Shown here: positions 1-12,090 of the stretch, one piece after another
Numbering within the stretch: position 1 is the first letter of the stretch
Layout of the letters: each line of letters starts with the position of its first letter
Assembly (NCBI GenBank): GCA_900239685.1
Contig: OENT01000063.1
Location: 1-64,000 of the forward strand
Origin: Rotaria macrura
Lineage: Eukaryota > Rotifera > Eurotatoria > Philodinida > Philodinidae
Length of the DNA: 64,000 nucleotides
Reading direction: 5' to 3'
Notes under the pieces: generated by a model
Seen by the model: only the letters and a program-made list of their open reading frames with translations
Told to the model about the DNA's origin: nothing
Databases searched by the model: none
Translations under genes and position numbers: made by a program

Positions 1-1359
1 GGAGACAAACACGTTTGAAAGCTGAGCTTATCAAAGCTGACGGTAACATGACTCACGCATGGTGTAGACGGCGATGAATTTTTTTTCATGTTCAGTTAAT
101 GGAGTCAGGTGATTCAGAGTGACTCATTGTTTTATCAGTAGTGATGACGAGAAATATATTACCTAGGTAGTATAGTGCGATACGAGTTACTTCTTTGATG
201 TTTTAGAAGAAGATTCTTCACAGAATAGACGTTGATGGTTAACTATATTCGTTTGAATTTAAGTAAAGGCAAAAGCTGGGTTGATCTCAATTCAAAGGTC
301 AGCTTGTCGTTATTTGTCTAATGTCGGCGTTCGTTTGTTAGTCGTATTTTGATTGGCGTAGAGTAGAGAAATAGCTTAAGAACAGACGTGCACATAAGTT
401 GACAAACGAGGAGATGTTTCTCTTTTTTTCTTCTCCTCTATTCTGCCTCTGGTCCATTATTGCCTATCGGTAATGTACAATTTTATGTATGTAATGTTAA
501 TGCTTTGTCCTCTTTACAACCCTTGTGATGGAGGACGTCGCACATTATTGATTTTTATGTGTGCTGCTCATTTAGTTTGTTACTGCAATTCAAGTTAGAA
601 AGAAGGATTAAACGGTTGTTGTTTTGTTTGACGATTTTCGTTTTCTTTTTCTGTTCTTTTACAAGCAAAGATCGATTACTGAAGTATTTAATTTCACACA
701 TGAATACTCTTTTCGTAGAGTATTTGCATTTATTTTCTCATTCAATGTTGTTTTTTTGAAGAGAAAAAAAGCGTGCATGACACTTGAAAGGTAAGTATGC
801 ATGACTTTTTTTATGAAAAGTTTTTTCTTGTATTTTTCTTCTAATAGTTGATTTTACTCGAAGGGGATAAAGGACAGACCCGATATAACTAACTAATAAA
901 TATATTTGCATGATTAGTTCTTTTTCTTTCGGTTTTGAATTATTTGCCTGGTTTTGTATTCATTCAGTCTTCCTATTGAGTATTCACTTTTTTTTGTAAC
1001 TCTGACTAAGTTTAACGACGGCGGACGAACTTGAGAAGGAGTAGGAAGGGAAGAAGATAAACATTAATAGTGAAGAAAGAAAAAGAGAAAAAAATGTCTC
1101 CATTCTCCTTTTCATTTTTTTTCTATTTCTTTACTTAATGTTTTGTCGTTAACGATGCGTCACTCAGGCATCTATATGATATTATTATGAAGAGTAAAAA
1201 TACGAAGTTATTGAGACAAAGTCATCGAAATAACCCCACCGGTTTTACTTTTACTTTTACTTTTCTTTTTTTATTATTATTTCAGATCATTTACTGTGCG
1301 TATCCTTCATGTGATAAAAATATAAACCTAACTTAAGAAAAAGAAAAGAATATATAATC
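1..1359. other. 5' flank of the Rab11-FIP gene, no coding exon recognised
   Basis: No open frame with coding character is visible on either strand. The stretch is A+T-rich with pyrimidine runs. A strong splice-donor-like GTAAGT lies at 791-796, so an untranslated leader exon upstream of the coding start at 1360 is possible, but I cannot place its other boundary. Only short, low-complexity open frames occur here. Confidence 0.5.
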
Positions 1360-4300
1360 ATGTCGAAAATGCTATTACAACCAAACTATTGCAGCTGCAC
1401 TGGTAAAGTTAATTAATCATACGTAGAGATGAAAAATATCTAACATATGTTCGTTTGATTTTTCATTAGTACATCAAGCTCGAAATTTACCCGACAAAGG
1501 CAAACATGGTGGTAAGATCTTTTTGAATCATAAAATGAAGAAATCGATTTCAATGTTACCTCGTTTTTTTTTGTTTGCAATAATAGGGGTTGATGCTTTT
1601 TGTACAATATCCATGGGTAAAGAAAAATTCGTCACGGCTGTTCGTGAAAAAACTCGTTCACCTGAATGGCAAGAACAATGTGATATGTAAGAAAATGCAA
1701 GGACAAACATTTGACCAAAGAGAAAAAAAAATTCTTCTAGGGCCATTGTTGATGACGCAACAATAAAATTAACTGTTTATCATAATACTAAAAGTGCCTT
1801 ATCTAAAGGTGATTTTGTTGGTCGTACATATGTTTCTTTGAGAGATTTGCAAGATTATGATCATGTTCATAGAAGGTAAACTTTTTCTTTTCTAATGCTT
1901 TACTTAATGTTGTTTTTTTTCTTCTGTAGCTGGTATAAACTGACAAATAAGGACGGTAAAGCTGATAAAGATCGTGGAGAGATCGATGTATCATTACAAT
2001 TCTATTCAAAAAATAATACAACTGGTAGTGTATTGGATTTAGCAACAAAAAAGAAACACCTTTCATTGAAAGATATTAAGCAATCGTTAGGTAAGAAAAA
2101 AATAAATTCATATATAGGAAAGACAAAGATAATTGATCAAAGGATCGTTATATTGTTTATATAAGAATAACATCGCAAGAAAGAAAATTTAATCTCATGA
2201 GGATTCAATTTTTTTTTATTAACCTTGAATTTACTCTCATAGGATAAGTGTTAAATTCTATTGATTTTCCAAAGCATTTCTTCTTTTTTAGATTTTATCA
2301 TTCACTGTAGTAGTTATGGTTTCGACACGCATGATTGAAAAATAACGAAGACCTTTTCTGTTAATGGATTTCTACGATAGAAAAACAAAATTTCTTCCCA
2401 TAAAAACACCGATAAGAATAATAAAACGAAAATATTTTTGTTGATTGTGATTTTATTATTCAATGCATAAGAGAATTACTATGGAACAGGCACCTTTCTT
2501 ATTTTAAATCTGGCGTTTCTTACGGATGATTGAAGTCGCATAAAAGAAATTTTCTTATGACAAAAAAGGCAACTAAATTTTCATACATCTACTAATTAAC
2601 TAATTCTATTGAAAGTGATGCCATGTTGTCAAGATATAGTTCGAAATCGAGTCGCACTTCTTTTAATTCTTTAAGAAAAAGAGAAATCAAAATTTGATCT
2701 GGAAAAATATTTACACGAATAATATCGAATTTTTTCATTACAGGTGGTAAATTAAAGTCTGCATCAAAACATCGAAAACAAGATAATTATAGTGGCGATA
2801 ACCAGGTAATTGACTATGTATTTTTCGTTTTTTTGCATTTAAAAGAATTGGTAAAAATACTATATATATATATGTATATATAAAACTTATGCCATATATT
2901 TTAAAACAATTGTTCGTATTTCATAAAATGAAGTGATTATTTTTCAGCTAGCTGAACAGCGTCGTCGCCTAGGTGGCGCTGAAGATAGTGCAAGTAATGT
3001 TCGAGATTTTCTCGATGATTCAGCATCAGAGGTGAGCGAGATCATTTTAGATGGTGTCGAAAAAAACATGTATTCACTAATGTAGCTTTTTGTTCATTCT
3101 TCTTCTTTTCTTCATATTTTGTACTGAATGCACATTAATTAATTAGTCGATTTTACACAGCTCTATTTCTTAAAGCTTTCTAACTATTCTTTGTAGTCAC
3201 AACAACTTGATACACAGAGTTGGGATATGTCTTCTCTTCGAGAAGAAGATGAAGAGGTTTGCAATAAATCTAACGGCTTCTTTCTTTTTATAAATTACCT
3301 TGATTTTTGAACTTTTTTCATACATTGCAAACAAAAGAAATAATACTGTTTTCTTTTTACTTTTATTTTAGTCCACATCTGTTGCCGGCTCTCATATGTC
3401 GCTTAACAGTATGTCGTATACGAATAATGCTGAATCTCAACAAAAAAAGGTACGTGTATAAATTTACCTTATTAATTCATAATTAGAACATTTTCAATAG
3501 TCAATGTCCTTGAATAGACGAGAGGTTGATGTAAGTCAGCATTGATTTTGTCCCTTCCGATGCATGAATATATGTAAACCGTTCCTTGTTTTTATCGAAT
3601 GAAAATGCATGCATTTAGTATTTTTTTTTTCTCTAGTTTATATTTACTCCATATTTCCAATATACTAAAGAGAGTTTTAGGCAGTGTATATCCTATATGT
3701 ATGTATGTGTGGGTGGGCTTTTAATACAGGTTCTTTTCTTTGAGAAGAAATAGAGCTCTTATAATCTAGCTGCTAGTAGTGAGCAGAAATGAAAAATATC
3801 TTTTTAACAGATGCCTCGTGCTCCAAGCAGTGGACTTGGATCAACATTAGGTACAGGAACACCACATTCATCCCGTCGTTCCATAACATCGGATTATGAT
3901 ACGTCATCCATTCTTGATTCGGCTTCGATGTATGGTGCAGATGAGCCGTCTACGCCATCGCCTCCTGTTCGTACGCAAACACAGCAACAACAGCAACAGT
4001 ATAGTCGTGAAGTTTATGTTGGTGATGATCTTCCGCCACGTAGTAATTCGACTCGTAAAAAATCCAAAGAACCATCCCCATCAACTGTGTTACCAACAAT
4101 TGCGACAACGAAGACACAAAATAATTCACCACCACCATCACAAACAGAACATAGCAGAAGTTTTTCTGTAACAGGTGATGACATAGAAGCAGCATTCGAT
4201 GCTATTAATGATTATAAAGCATCCATGAATGAAACACCAGTAAACAAAGCAAAAGAATATGAAACTGCAACATCAGATTCCTTATTTGGTTTATCAACTA

Positions 4301-6305
4301 TAAAAGAAGCTGCAGATACAGATGAAATCATTCATAGTACAGCTCCATCTTATCATCGGCATGATGAAGAAATCGACGAGATTGATTTCGATAACTGTTT
4401 TAATAAATATAAACAGCAACAAAACACTGAAAAAAAACAAACAGAAGAAATGAAAATTAAAAAACCTGCTCCATCAATACCTGCCGTTCAACAATTAAAA
4501 CAAAATCAAGAAACGAAATCTAGTCATCAACATCCCAAAGAACAAAAACGTACTGCACCTATATACGATGATAATGTTGATACTTCACTAGTTTCGATGA
4601 CTGCACCTAAAATCGATACATATTCAACACCTAATTCTACTGTATTGACACCTATGCAGAAAGGAAGTACTTCAGACGATTTAGATGATTCAAACGATTC
4701 TATTGATGACGATGTTGATGTTGATGAATTGTTGGGTAACTTAAAGGTAAGTATTTATCTGTTTCTAATACACGCACACATACATACACATACATATACA
4801 CGTGTTAGTTTATAAATACTATTGTCATTCCTTCTTCTCCTTGTTGCAAATCATTTACGAATTTTTCTAAAAATCTCTTAGTGTTAAATCGCTTTAATCA
4901 TATTATGTTATATTTTTCTGCATGTAATATCGCACTCAAATACGCGTAGAATGCTTGTATTATTTGTTTTATTGCTATATGTATATATATATGCGTGTGT
5001 ATGTGTGCATTGTTTCAACTAAATTTTTGGATGAAAAAGGCACAAAAACGAACCTGATTTCATTTAGCGAATGTCCAGTATACGTTCTTCGGTGAAACGA
5101 AAAATTCAACCAAAAGCCGATATAATGCAACAATCATTTTCTGAGGTAAAAATCAGCATTGTTTAATTTACTTCATTCCGCAAGAAGAATTCAATGCCGA
5201 ATGATTTTCAATTGTTTTTCTTCCGAGAAAATCTAATTTTTGAGAACGATTGTCTATATTTCCAGCAATCGTCCTCTGATTATCAACATCGTCCGATTCA
5301 ATTGAAGTATTCAACACTTCAATCGAATAGAAAAATTCAAAGTCGAGTTTTATCGTTTGATGATATTGATGATATAGCAACACCAAGTATCGATGCTGAT
5401 ACTAAGCATGTTGTAAGAGTATACGCATGAAAAAATAAACCTATAAGACATAGTTTGTCTTTCTCTCTCTCTCTCTCTCTATACATATATATTCATATAC
5501 GTATTTTTTTTAATTTTGTCCCCATTTATCGTAAATCGATATGCATGTTATTGCAGTGTTCTTTTATTATCATATATATATATATATATATATCTACATA
5601 TATATTTTTTTTAAATTTATTGCATGCTATCGTTACTTTTGTTTGATAATCGGTTCTATTGTGTTTAGGATGATTGTGGCTTTTGTATGTTCAGGAAACT
5701 TGATTTTATTTTAACTTTTTTATTTAGCTTGAATCACCAGTTAGTAAATTTTCAAATGTTTTTAATCAAAATCAATCGTCCGTATCGAGTAATCGAACAG
5801 ATAGAAACAATACTGCAGTATTACCTGATATTGTCGGAGAGCAATCAGGAAAAAGTAAGCAATTAGAAACTCTATTTCGTTAGTTCTTTTTAAATATTTT
5901 ACGCATCATTTTCTTTTTGAAGATTCACGTCAAGGTTCATCACAACATAAACCTTCATCATCAATATCAAGTAATAATCAAAAATTGACTGATAATGGTC
6001 TTTGTGTACTTGGTTATCAAAATGTAAAAAATACACCTGTTCATCCTAAGATTCGCCAAGAACTTGATTATCTCGATCGTGAAGTAAGATTATTTATTTG
6101 TCCAATGTTTCAATAGTATGTTTCTTTTGATTTCAAGGAACTTCTTCATGTCATTGCATATCAATCGGATTTACTAAAAAAGCGCGATACACGTTTGAAA
6201 GATCTTGAAAACTATACAGATAGTTTACTTGTCAAAATACTTGAACAATGTCCAACTATACTTCAAGTAGGAAATTCTTCATCCTCATTGTACTATCGAA
6301 AATAA
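1360..6305 (+). CDS. Class I Rab11 family-interacting protein (C2 + FIP-RBD)
   Basis: Effector that links Rab11 GTPases to recycling-endosome transport. Sixteen coding exons give about 803 aa: 1360-1402, 1470-1511, 1587-1686, 1741-1875, 1930-2090, 2744-2805, 2948-3031, 3197-3256, 3372-3449, 3501-3530, 3811-4746, 5068-5145, 5266-5412, 5728-5854, 5923-6083, 6138-6305. All phases join. The N-terminal C2 domain (about residues 8-130) aligns with vertebrate FIP2/FIP5: PNYCSCTVHQARNLP at the first strand, then DAFCTISMGKEKF and the RGEIDVSLQF strand. This supports the start at 1360. The middle is long and disordered, rich in S, T, Q and acidic residues, mostly in one 936-nt exon. The last exon holds the Rab-binding helix: LLKKRDTRLKDLENYTDSLL followed by VKILEQCPTIL, the hallmark of the FIP-RBD. 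Read-through into VGNSSS before the stop is the simplest 3' end. AATAAA follows at 6363. Confidence 0.9.
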
Positions 6306-6402
6306 TTACATTATCTTGCTTTCACTAATTCGTTTCTCTATTGTCGCTCATAATGCACATACAATAAAAAGCTGCTATAATGAATGTTGTATCCTTTTCA
6401 TG

Positions 6403-6495
6403 TATTATGTTACAGGAACTATTGAAATTCAAGAAAAACTTTAAATTTTCCAAGAAGAGTCATGAAAATTTGCATTTTTTTCCTGTAACATAATA
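6403..6495. repeat. Miniature inverted repeat, perfect 15-bp ends
   Basis: TATTATGTTACAGGA at 6403-6417 is the exact reverse complement of TCCTGTAACATAATA at 6481-6495, enclosing 63 bp. This could be a tiny MITE or a hairpin in the transcript tail, as it starts about 100 bp after the stop codon of the Rab11-FIP gene. No clear target-site duplication is seen. Confidence 0.6.
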
Positions 6496-8668
6496 ACACG
6501 CTATTCTTGATGCTTTTCCTTGATTGACTTCATATCTTTATCCGCTCTTTGACGATGATGGTTAAAATCCAATCTCGTTCTAGAACGGTTCTCTCAAATA
6601 CAACAACAAATGATAATATCATGAACATTATAACAGACGAATATTGATGTGTGCATACGAGCGTCAACATATCGTTTGTTAGCCAGGGAGCAGTTTATTG
6701 GTTCTATTTGAAACTTCATATTCTTTCAGTGTTCCTTCTATTCCCTAAATAATTCTTCTATTTTAACCTGTGAAAACAAATAATGAGAGATCTGCTGCTC
6801 CACTCTGATGTGCCGGTGTGTCCCTTCTTGTTTCTTTTTTCTTTTGAACACTAAGTTGTGCCTTTTCTTTTCTTTTTTTTGTACATGATTCTATTGTTAT
6901 TAAATTACTATCTTTCTATTCTATTTTTTTTTCATACGTACATAGCTTACAATTATATGAACATTTCTATTCATTTCTCCTACAGTGTCTATGAATAATA
7001 ATCACTCCAGTTCTTTTTTTTTTCTTCCTAATTTTTCACGTGTATCGTGTCTTTTTCGTCATTTAAACTTGTAGTTCTCAAATCGCGCATATTCATGCAT
7101 GTGAATCACAAGAAAATAAATTTTCTGTGAAACAAGTAAAAACATTTTCGAACAAATTTAAATGATTCGTGATGAACAATTGATTTTCTATTGTTACATT
7201 TCAATTCAAATGTTTATGTAGAGTTGACTTCATTTTCCAACTAGGACAGAAAGCATTGTGTTCAAATGCACATGAAGCAAAGGATTGTACAATTAGACCC
7301 TCTAGTAAATTCAAGAAAAAGTAACGATCTACGATTGGGTCTTGTCACAGACTTATGGAGCTTGTTGAAATAGGATTCTAAGAAAAAGACTTCACATTTC
7401 AAATGAATCAAATCGAAAATAAGACCATGTCAGAATTGCATTAGGAAGATATGATCGATGAAATAAACTACTATGACAAACAACATATTGTATCATTCTT
7501 ATAATCACGCACATGTACTTATTTCCATAGCAATTCTCATCATGTATGTTATTCGAATAGTTAACATTTTCTATCGATAGTTATCGCGGATTCATCGGAT
7601 TTATATCAGAAAAATACTATAAGATTGATCTAAAATTTTCTAGTTAATGTTATATTTATGTAGTATATAGATGAAAACTAAATCTTCGGTTGTACAACTA
7701 TCCATAATGACTATTGTCGACAATTAATTTGATGTTCGTGAATAGTTCACTCTCGACAAGTGCAATCAGTTAAAACGAAACTACGTCTTGAATAAAACAA
7801 TATTGAATAAAAATCGAACTTCAATAAATTTTCGATAATCGTGATATTGTAAACTAGCGGATTAGAAAAACTATTGATCGGAATATAGTTTCTTATTTGG
7901 CGTTCGAATACTGCAAATCAGTATCAAGCCACATTCGATCGATCGGTTTAAATCAGAAGTCGAGACTCGAAGCAAACCGCTCTTTTCTGTGGTCTCATAC
8001 ACTCCAAAAATGATCCGATTATTGTATGTACTAGCAAGGGATAAAACGTTGACTGCAGTCAATAGTAACAATACTTAGTATCAGTTGCCTGATAAAGCAT
8101 GATTATCATTTCTACTGCATGAAGAAAACTAAAACTTGTATCAAAAAAAAACTTGAGGTCATTGCCTGATAATATAAAAGCTAAAAGCAACCCTGACTAT
8201 AAGAAGATGAACTCTGGCACATATACATTTGCTCCCATAAAAACATGATATTCACCGTGTTTTGAGATAGAAATCTAAAGTATTGTCATAAAAACATTGA
8301 GTCCGTTATCGGATCGTGGCCATATAAAAAGCAATTAAACATAATCAGCTTTACTGCCCTTGGTACCTAGGCTCAGTTAATCTCATTTAAAAGCTTTTTC
8401 CACCCACGAACTAGCCGATGAGCGCAACATTTCGTTCACAAAGATATTTTTCTAAATAGAATTTGGTGATTGTCCTCATCATTGGCTGTAAATTTGGGAA
8501 TATATACCTAGTGTTATTCGAATTTTAGAACAAAATATAATCTGAACTGTTGGAACACTATAAGTTTCATGATATATATTACTCCACGTCATAGGATGTA
8601 ATTGTCTACTGACTTACAGTAGTAGAAATTCCATCAGGGTTCTGAATGAAAATTATGACTTTCATAAT

Positions 8669-9224
8669 ATAAGAGCCATTCCGCGTAAGCTACGACCGGA
8701 GGTGGTCAATCAATATCCTCCGATTTGGCTCATTTGTATATATGTGATAGAAATAAGTGCTTGATGAATTTTGGTGAAAGCCAATTCAAAAAATATCGAG
8801 CCGTTCGTTATTTTATTACATATTACTGAGAGCACCCTAAAATCATCTAAAAATCCACTTTTACGATGAGTGATTTTAGAAACCCTGAAAATTAAAGAAA
8901 ACATGAAGTATTTGTGCTGAAATTTTTTATACATCATTACCTATCGAAGTTCTACATGTGCCATAAACTTCAGTTGAAACGGTTGATATTTTGTTGACTT
9001 TTACGAGTGTCCAGAATCGCTCATCGTAAAAGTGGGTTCTTAGATGAGTTTAGGGTGCTCTCAATAAAACTACGATAAAAAACGAATGACTCGATATTTT
9101 CTAAATCGGCTTGCGCCAAAAGTCATAAAACACTTGCCTCTATCACAAATGTTAAAATATGCCAAATCGGAGAATATCAATTGAGCGCTGTAATAGAGAA
9201 TCAGCTGTGGCTTGTATGGAATGG
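8669..9224. mobile_element. Foldback (long inverted repeat) non-autonomous DNA element
   Basis: Two arms of about 210 bp (roughly 8675-8885 and 9007-9224) are imperfect reverse complements. Matching blocks include CCTCCGATTTGGC against GCCAAATCGGAGA, GAGCACCCTAAA against TTTAGGGTGCTC, and CACTTTTACGATGAG against CTCATCGTAAAAGTG. The spacer is about 120 bp. TTCATAAT occurs at 8661-8668 and 9225-9232, directly outside or within a few bases of the ends, and may be an 8-bp target-site duplication. The outer arm ends are not perfectly symmetric, so the exact boundary is uncertain. There is no transposase frame. Confidence 0.65.
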
Positions 9225-11212
9225 TTCATAATGAATCAGCTCACAGTAGCTAACAATGGATGAGTAGGAAGAAAACATTTATTGATAGCTAAAGTTTAAC
9301 GGTAAACCTTTTTTTATTAAAATATACGAAATTTTTCGTTCCTAGCAAGCGGCACAAAAACTCTTAGAAATTGTTATTTTCTTCAGAGAATGACATATTT
9401 TCATATATTCATGCATTGATCACACCATAGATATTTGAATGTTGAAAAAATGGAACCATCAAAGTACTCAATGTCATGTCGTAATATGTAATGCCGAGTT
9501 TTTTGCGGAACTTAAACGATTTTAGTTGTGCTATTTCTCAAAGATATCATTCAGAAGACGCGATTGAACGAAACACGTTTGTCTAGTATCATTTTCAATC
9601 GAAACCAGGAAGTTTTCGGTTATTATAAATGACAACGATGATCATGGAACTTGAAATACATAAAAATAAATATGTATTTCATTATTTTAGATATGATGCT
9701 CTCACTTTTTTTAGGCACTCAGCAAAAACTCGGATATCTCATTTATCTTTAAAACATTTCTAATTACATCTAATATCTAAAATAATTTAACAGCACGGTA
9801 GAAAGGGAGAATATGATTAAAGCGATGATCAGAACTGGCTGAGGAAAAAGTTGTAGCCGAATCGGATTCGAGTTCTGTCAGAAATCTACGATGAACTAGA
9901 TTGAATCTGAGAGTCTTTTTAAAAAATACAAAAAAACTCAGCTAATCTACTAAGTGTAGTACATATTGATTACCTTTGGCTTCTGACTGACAATAATGCT
10001 GAGTGGCTATGCTAAATAAGAAAGAAACAGGTAAGTCCAAGACCGTAAGAATTGAAATTGGTGTCAATTCAATTTTAAAATGATTTCCAGAAATCAATGA
10101 ATCTATTCAAAACTATCAATACAAAGACATTCAGTTTTAAAAACAAAATACTCTCTCTCTCTCTGATGAGTGAGTAAACACTTACACAGAATCTTCGTGA
10201 AAACTGATACAATTGTATCTGTTCTTTTGCCAATGTAAAATAGTCAAAATTGATTAACATGTATGTATGGACAACGACCAGTACAGTATGATCGATGAAT
10301 CTATGATGAATAATTGTGTACCTAAGTAGATAATGATCTAGTCTGATCTAAAATAGATGTGTGAGCAAATCGACAAACAGGTAGCGATTCAGTCTGCTTT
10401 TTCCTTAAAGATTTTGTTCTGTTGAATCTCTAAAACCGATGAATTCTCAGTATTATTACTTCTCTGTATATCATGACGTTTTTACAAATGAAATAATTTC
10501 AGCTTAGATCACAGCTATTCACTGTATCAATCTATACGTTTGAGCTGATGATATTGATCTGATCAATTTCTATGTATGATCAAAGTGCATATAGCCTAAA
10601 TTTAAGGCTTACGACTTTCAAATGATTAATGATAAAATTTTGATTGTATTTGATATAGATGTTTGTCGCGAATTTAAAAATTTAGATCAACACGACCAGG
10701 AAACGGTTCAATCACTATTTTCGAAATCAATCTTGAATTATTTTCGATTGACTTTCATAAACCTACAACCCACAACCTTCACTTCATGACTTTTGTCAAA
10801 TGACAAGTGAAGAGAAGTTTTCTTGCTCTGCATACGGCTAAATCATAATATGAAAAAATCTATTCAAGATCTACAAAATTTGCCAGTCAACTAAGTTACT
10901 TCTTCCTGGTTGTAGAAAACAATTACAAGGTTTTATTTATATTAAAATGACGCATGAACGTTAGATTTCTGTGAGAGGTTTACTGCATGTATCTATGAAT
11001 TTATGTCTGTTCAAATGATAAAAATCGTATGTCTTTTGGCTTTTTCAAATGTGTGACACTATACCAGCTAAATGAGCAGCAAGTATCATTTCAGTGAAAA
11101 TAATTTTTCTTCTCATAACCGAATGATGACAAGAAAATAATTTCTCGGTATAACTGAGAAGTATGTACTAGTTTTATAAAAAGTCAACACAAATCACTGT
11201 ATTTTTGATGGA

Positions 11213-12090
11213 TTAAGGCCCCCCCCCCTCAAAAATCGATCTTGGCCCAGGAACGTTCGAATTGTGTAAAACTTACAGGATATGTTAGGCTTGGTATGAA
11301 AAGGTTACGGTTAAATTTTCAACCTTCTATCATGATTTTTGGCTGAGATACGGACCTGACAAGGGTCAAAAATAGCGAATTTGGCAACCCAAATTTCTCG
11401 GTCCAGGTTCATGATATATCTTTAATTTTGTTTTTTTAGAAAGAGCATGTGCACATGGAGGGCACTGCAGAGTCCTTTTTTTTAAATTCTTACTTTTTTA
11501 GCGGAAAACAGAAATCACAATTTCAATGACTTCAAAAACCGCGAAAAAAACGGGGGGGTTGGAATAGAGTTCCTTTTTTATATAGTCATAAAGAACGGTT
11601 TTTGAAAAAAAGGGCTCTGCAGTGCCCTGCATCTTGACATGCTCTTTCAAACAAAAAAAAATTTAATACATCCTATGGAGCTGGACTGAGAAATTTGGGA
11701 TGCGCTTTTTTGAAAGTGCAAACTGAGAAAAAACGAAAAAGATTTTTTCGACCAATTTTTTCGATATTTCAGAATTTTTGAGAAAAATCCAGTTTTTTTG
11801 AGAAGGGCTTCCATAAATTATCAAAGTTTACTGCAAAATAGAGGTTTTGGGCAAAAACCTATAATAATTCTGAAAGAGCGAAGAACGCGCTAACTTTTGA
11901 TGCATTTATCCGAATTTCGAAATTTTTGAAAAAAATATTTGTTTTGAGAAGACTTACAAAAAAAGAGATTTGGGCTAAAACCTATATCAATTCTGAAAGA
12001 GCGAAGAACGGGCTATCTTCTGGTGCATCTATCTCAGTTTCGGAATTTTCCCGAAAATTGACTTTTTTTGGAGGGGGGGGGGGGGCTTAA
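11213..12090. mobile_element. MITE-like element bounded by TTAA and poly-C/poly-G ends
   Basis: The left end reads TTAAGG then a C run, TC and A-rich sequence. The right end is T-rich, then GGA, a long G run, GC and TTAA, so the ends are inverted repeats. Both junctions carry TTAA, the target used by piggyBac-type transposases. GGA before and TCC after extend the symmetry. Inside lies a second inverted repeat (about 11388-11482 against 11606-11699), including AGGGCACTGCAGAG against CTCTGCAGTGCCCT. A tandem duplication lies near the right end. There is no open frame of useful length, so it would be non-autonomous. The piggyBac link rests on TTAA alone. Confidence 0.65.
11800..12045. repeat. 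Two-copy tandem repeat, period about 123 bp
   Basis: Within the element at 11213-12090, a block containing AATTCTGAAAGAGCGAAGAA occurs at about 11866 and again 123 bp later, with flanking similarity (CAAAAACCTAT / CTAAAACCTAT upstream and GATGCAT / GGTGCAT downstream). The copies are diverged. A weaker partial copy may precede them. Confidence 0.6.

Noticed and set aside
3896-4195. Alternate-frame and opposite-strand open frames over the large Rab11-FIP exon
   Set aside because: Shadows of the real coding frame created by repetitive codons.
10163-10189. Hammerhead-ribozyme-like CTGATGA followed by a short stem
   Set aside because: A stem can be drawn (GTGAGT with ACTTAC), but the required GAAA after stem II is absent and stems I and III do not form.
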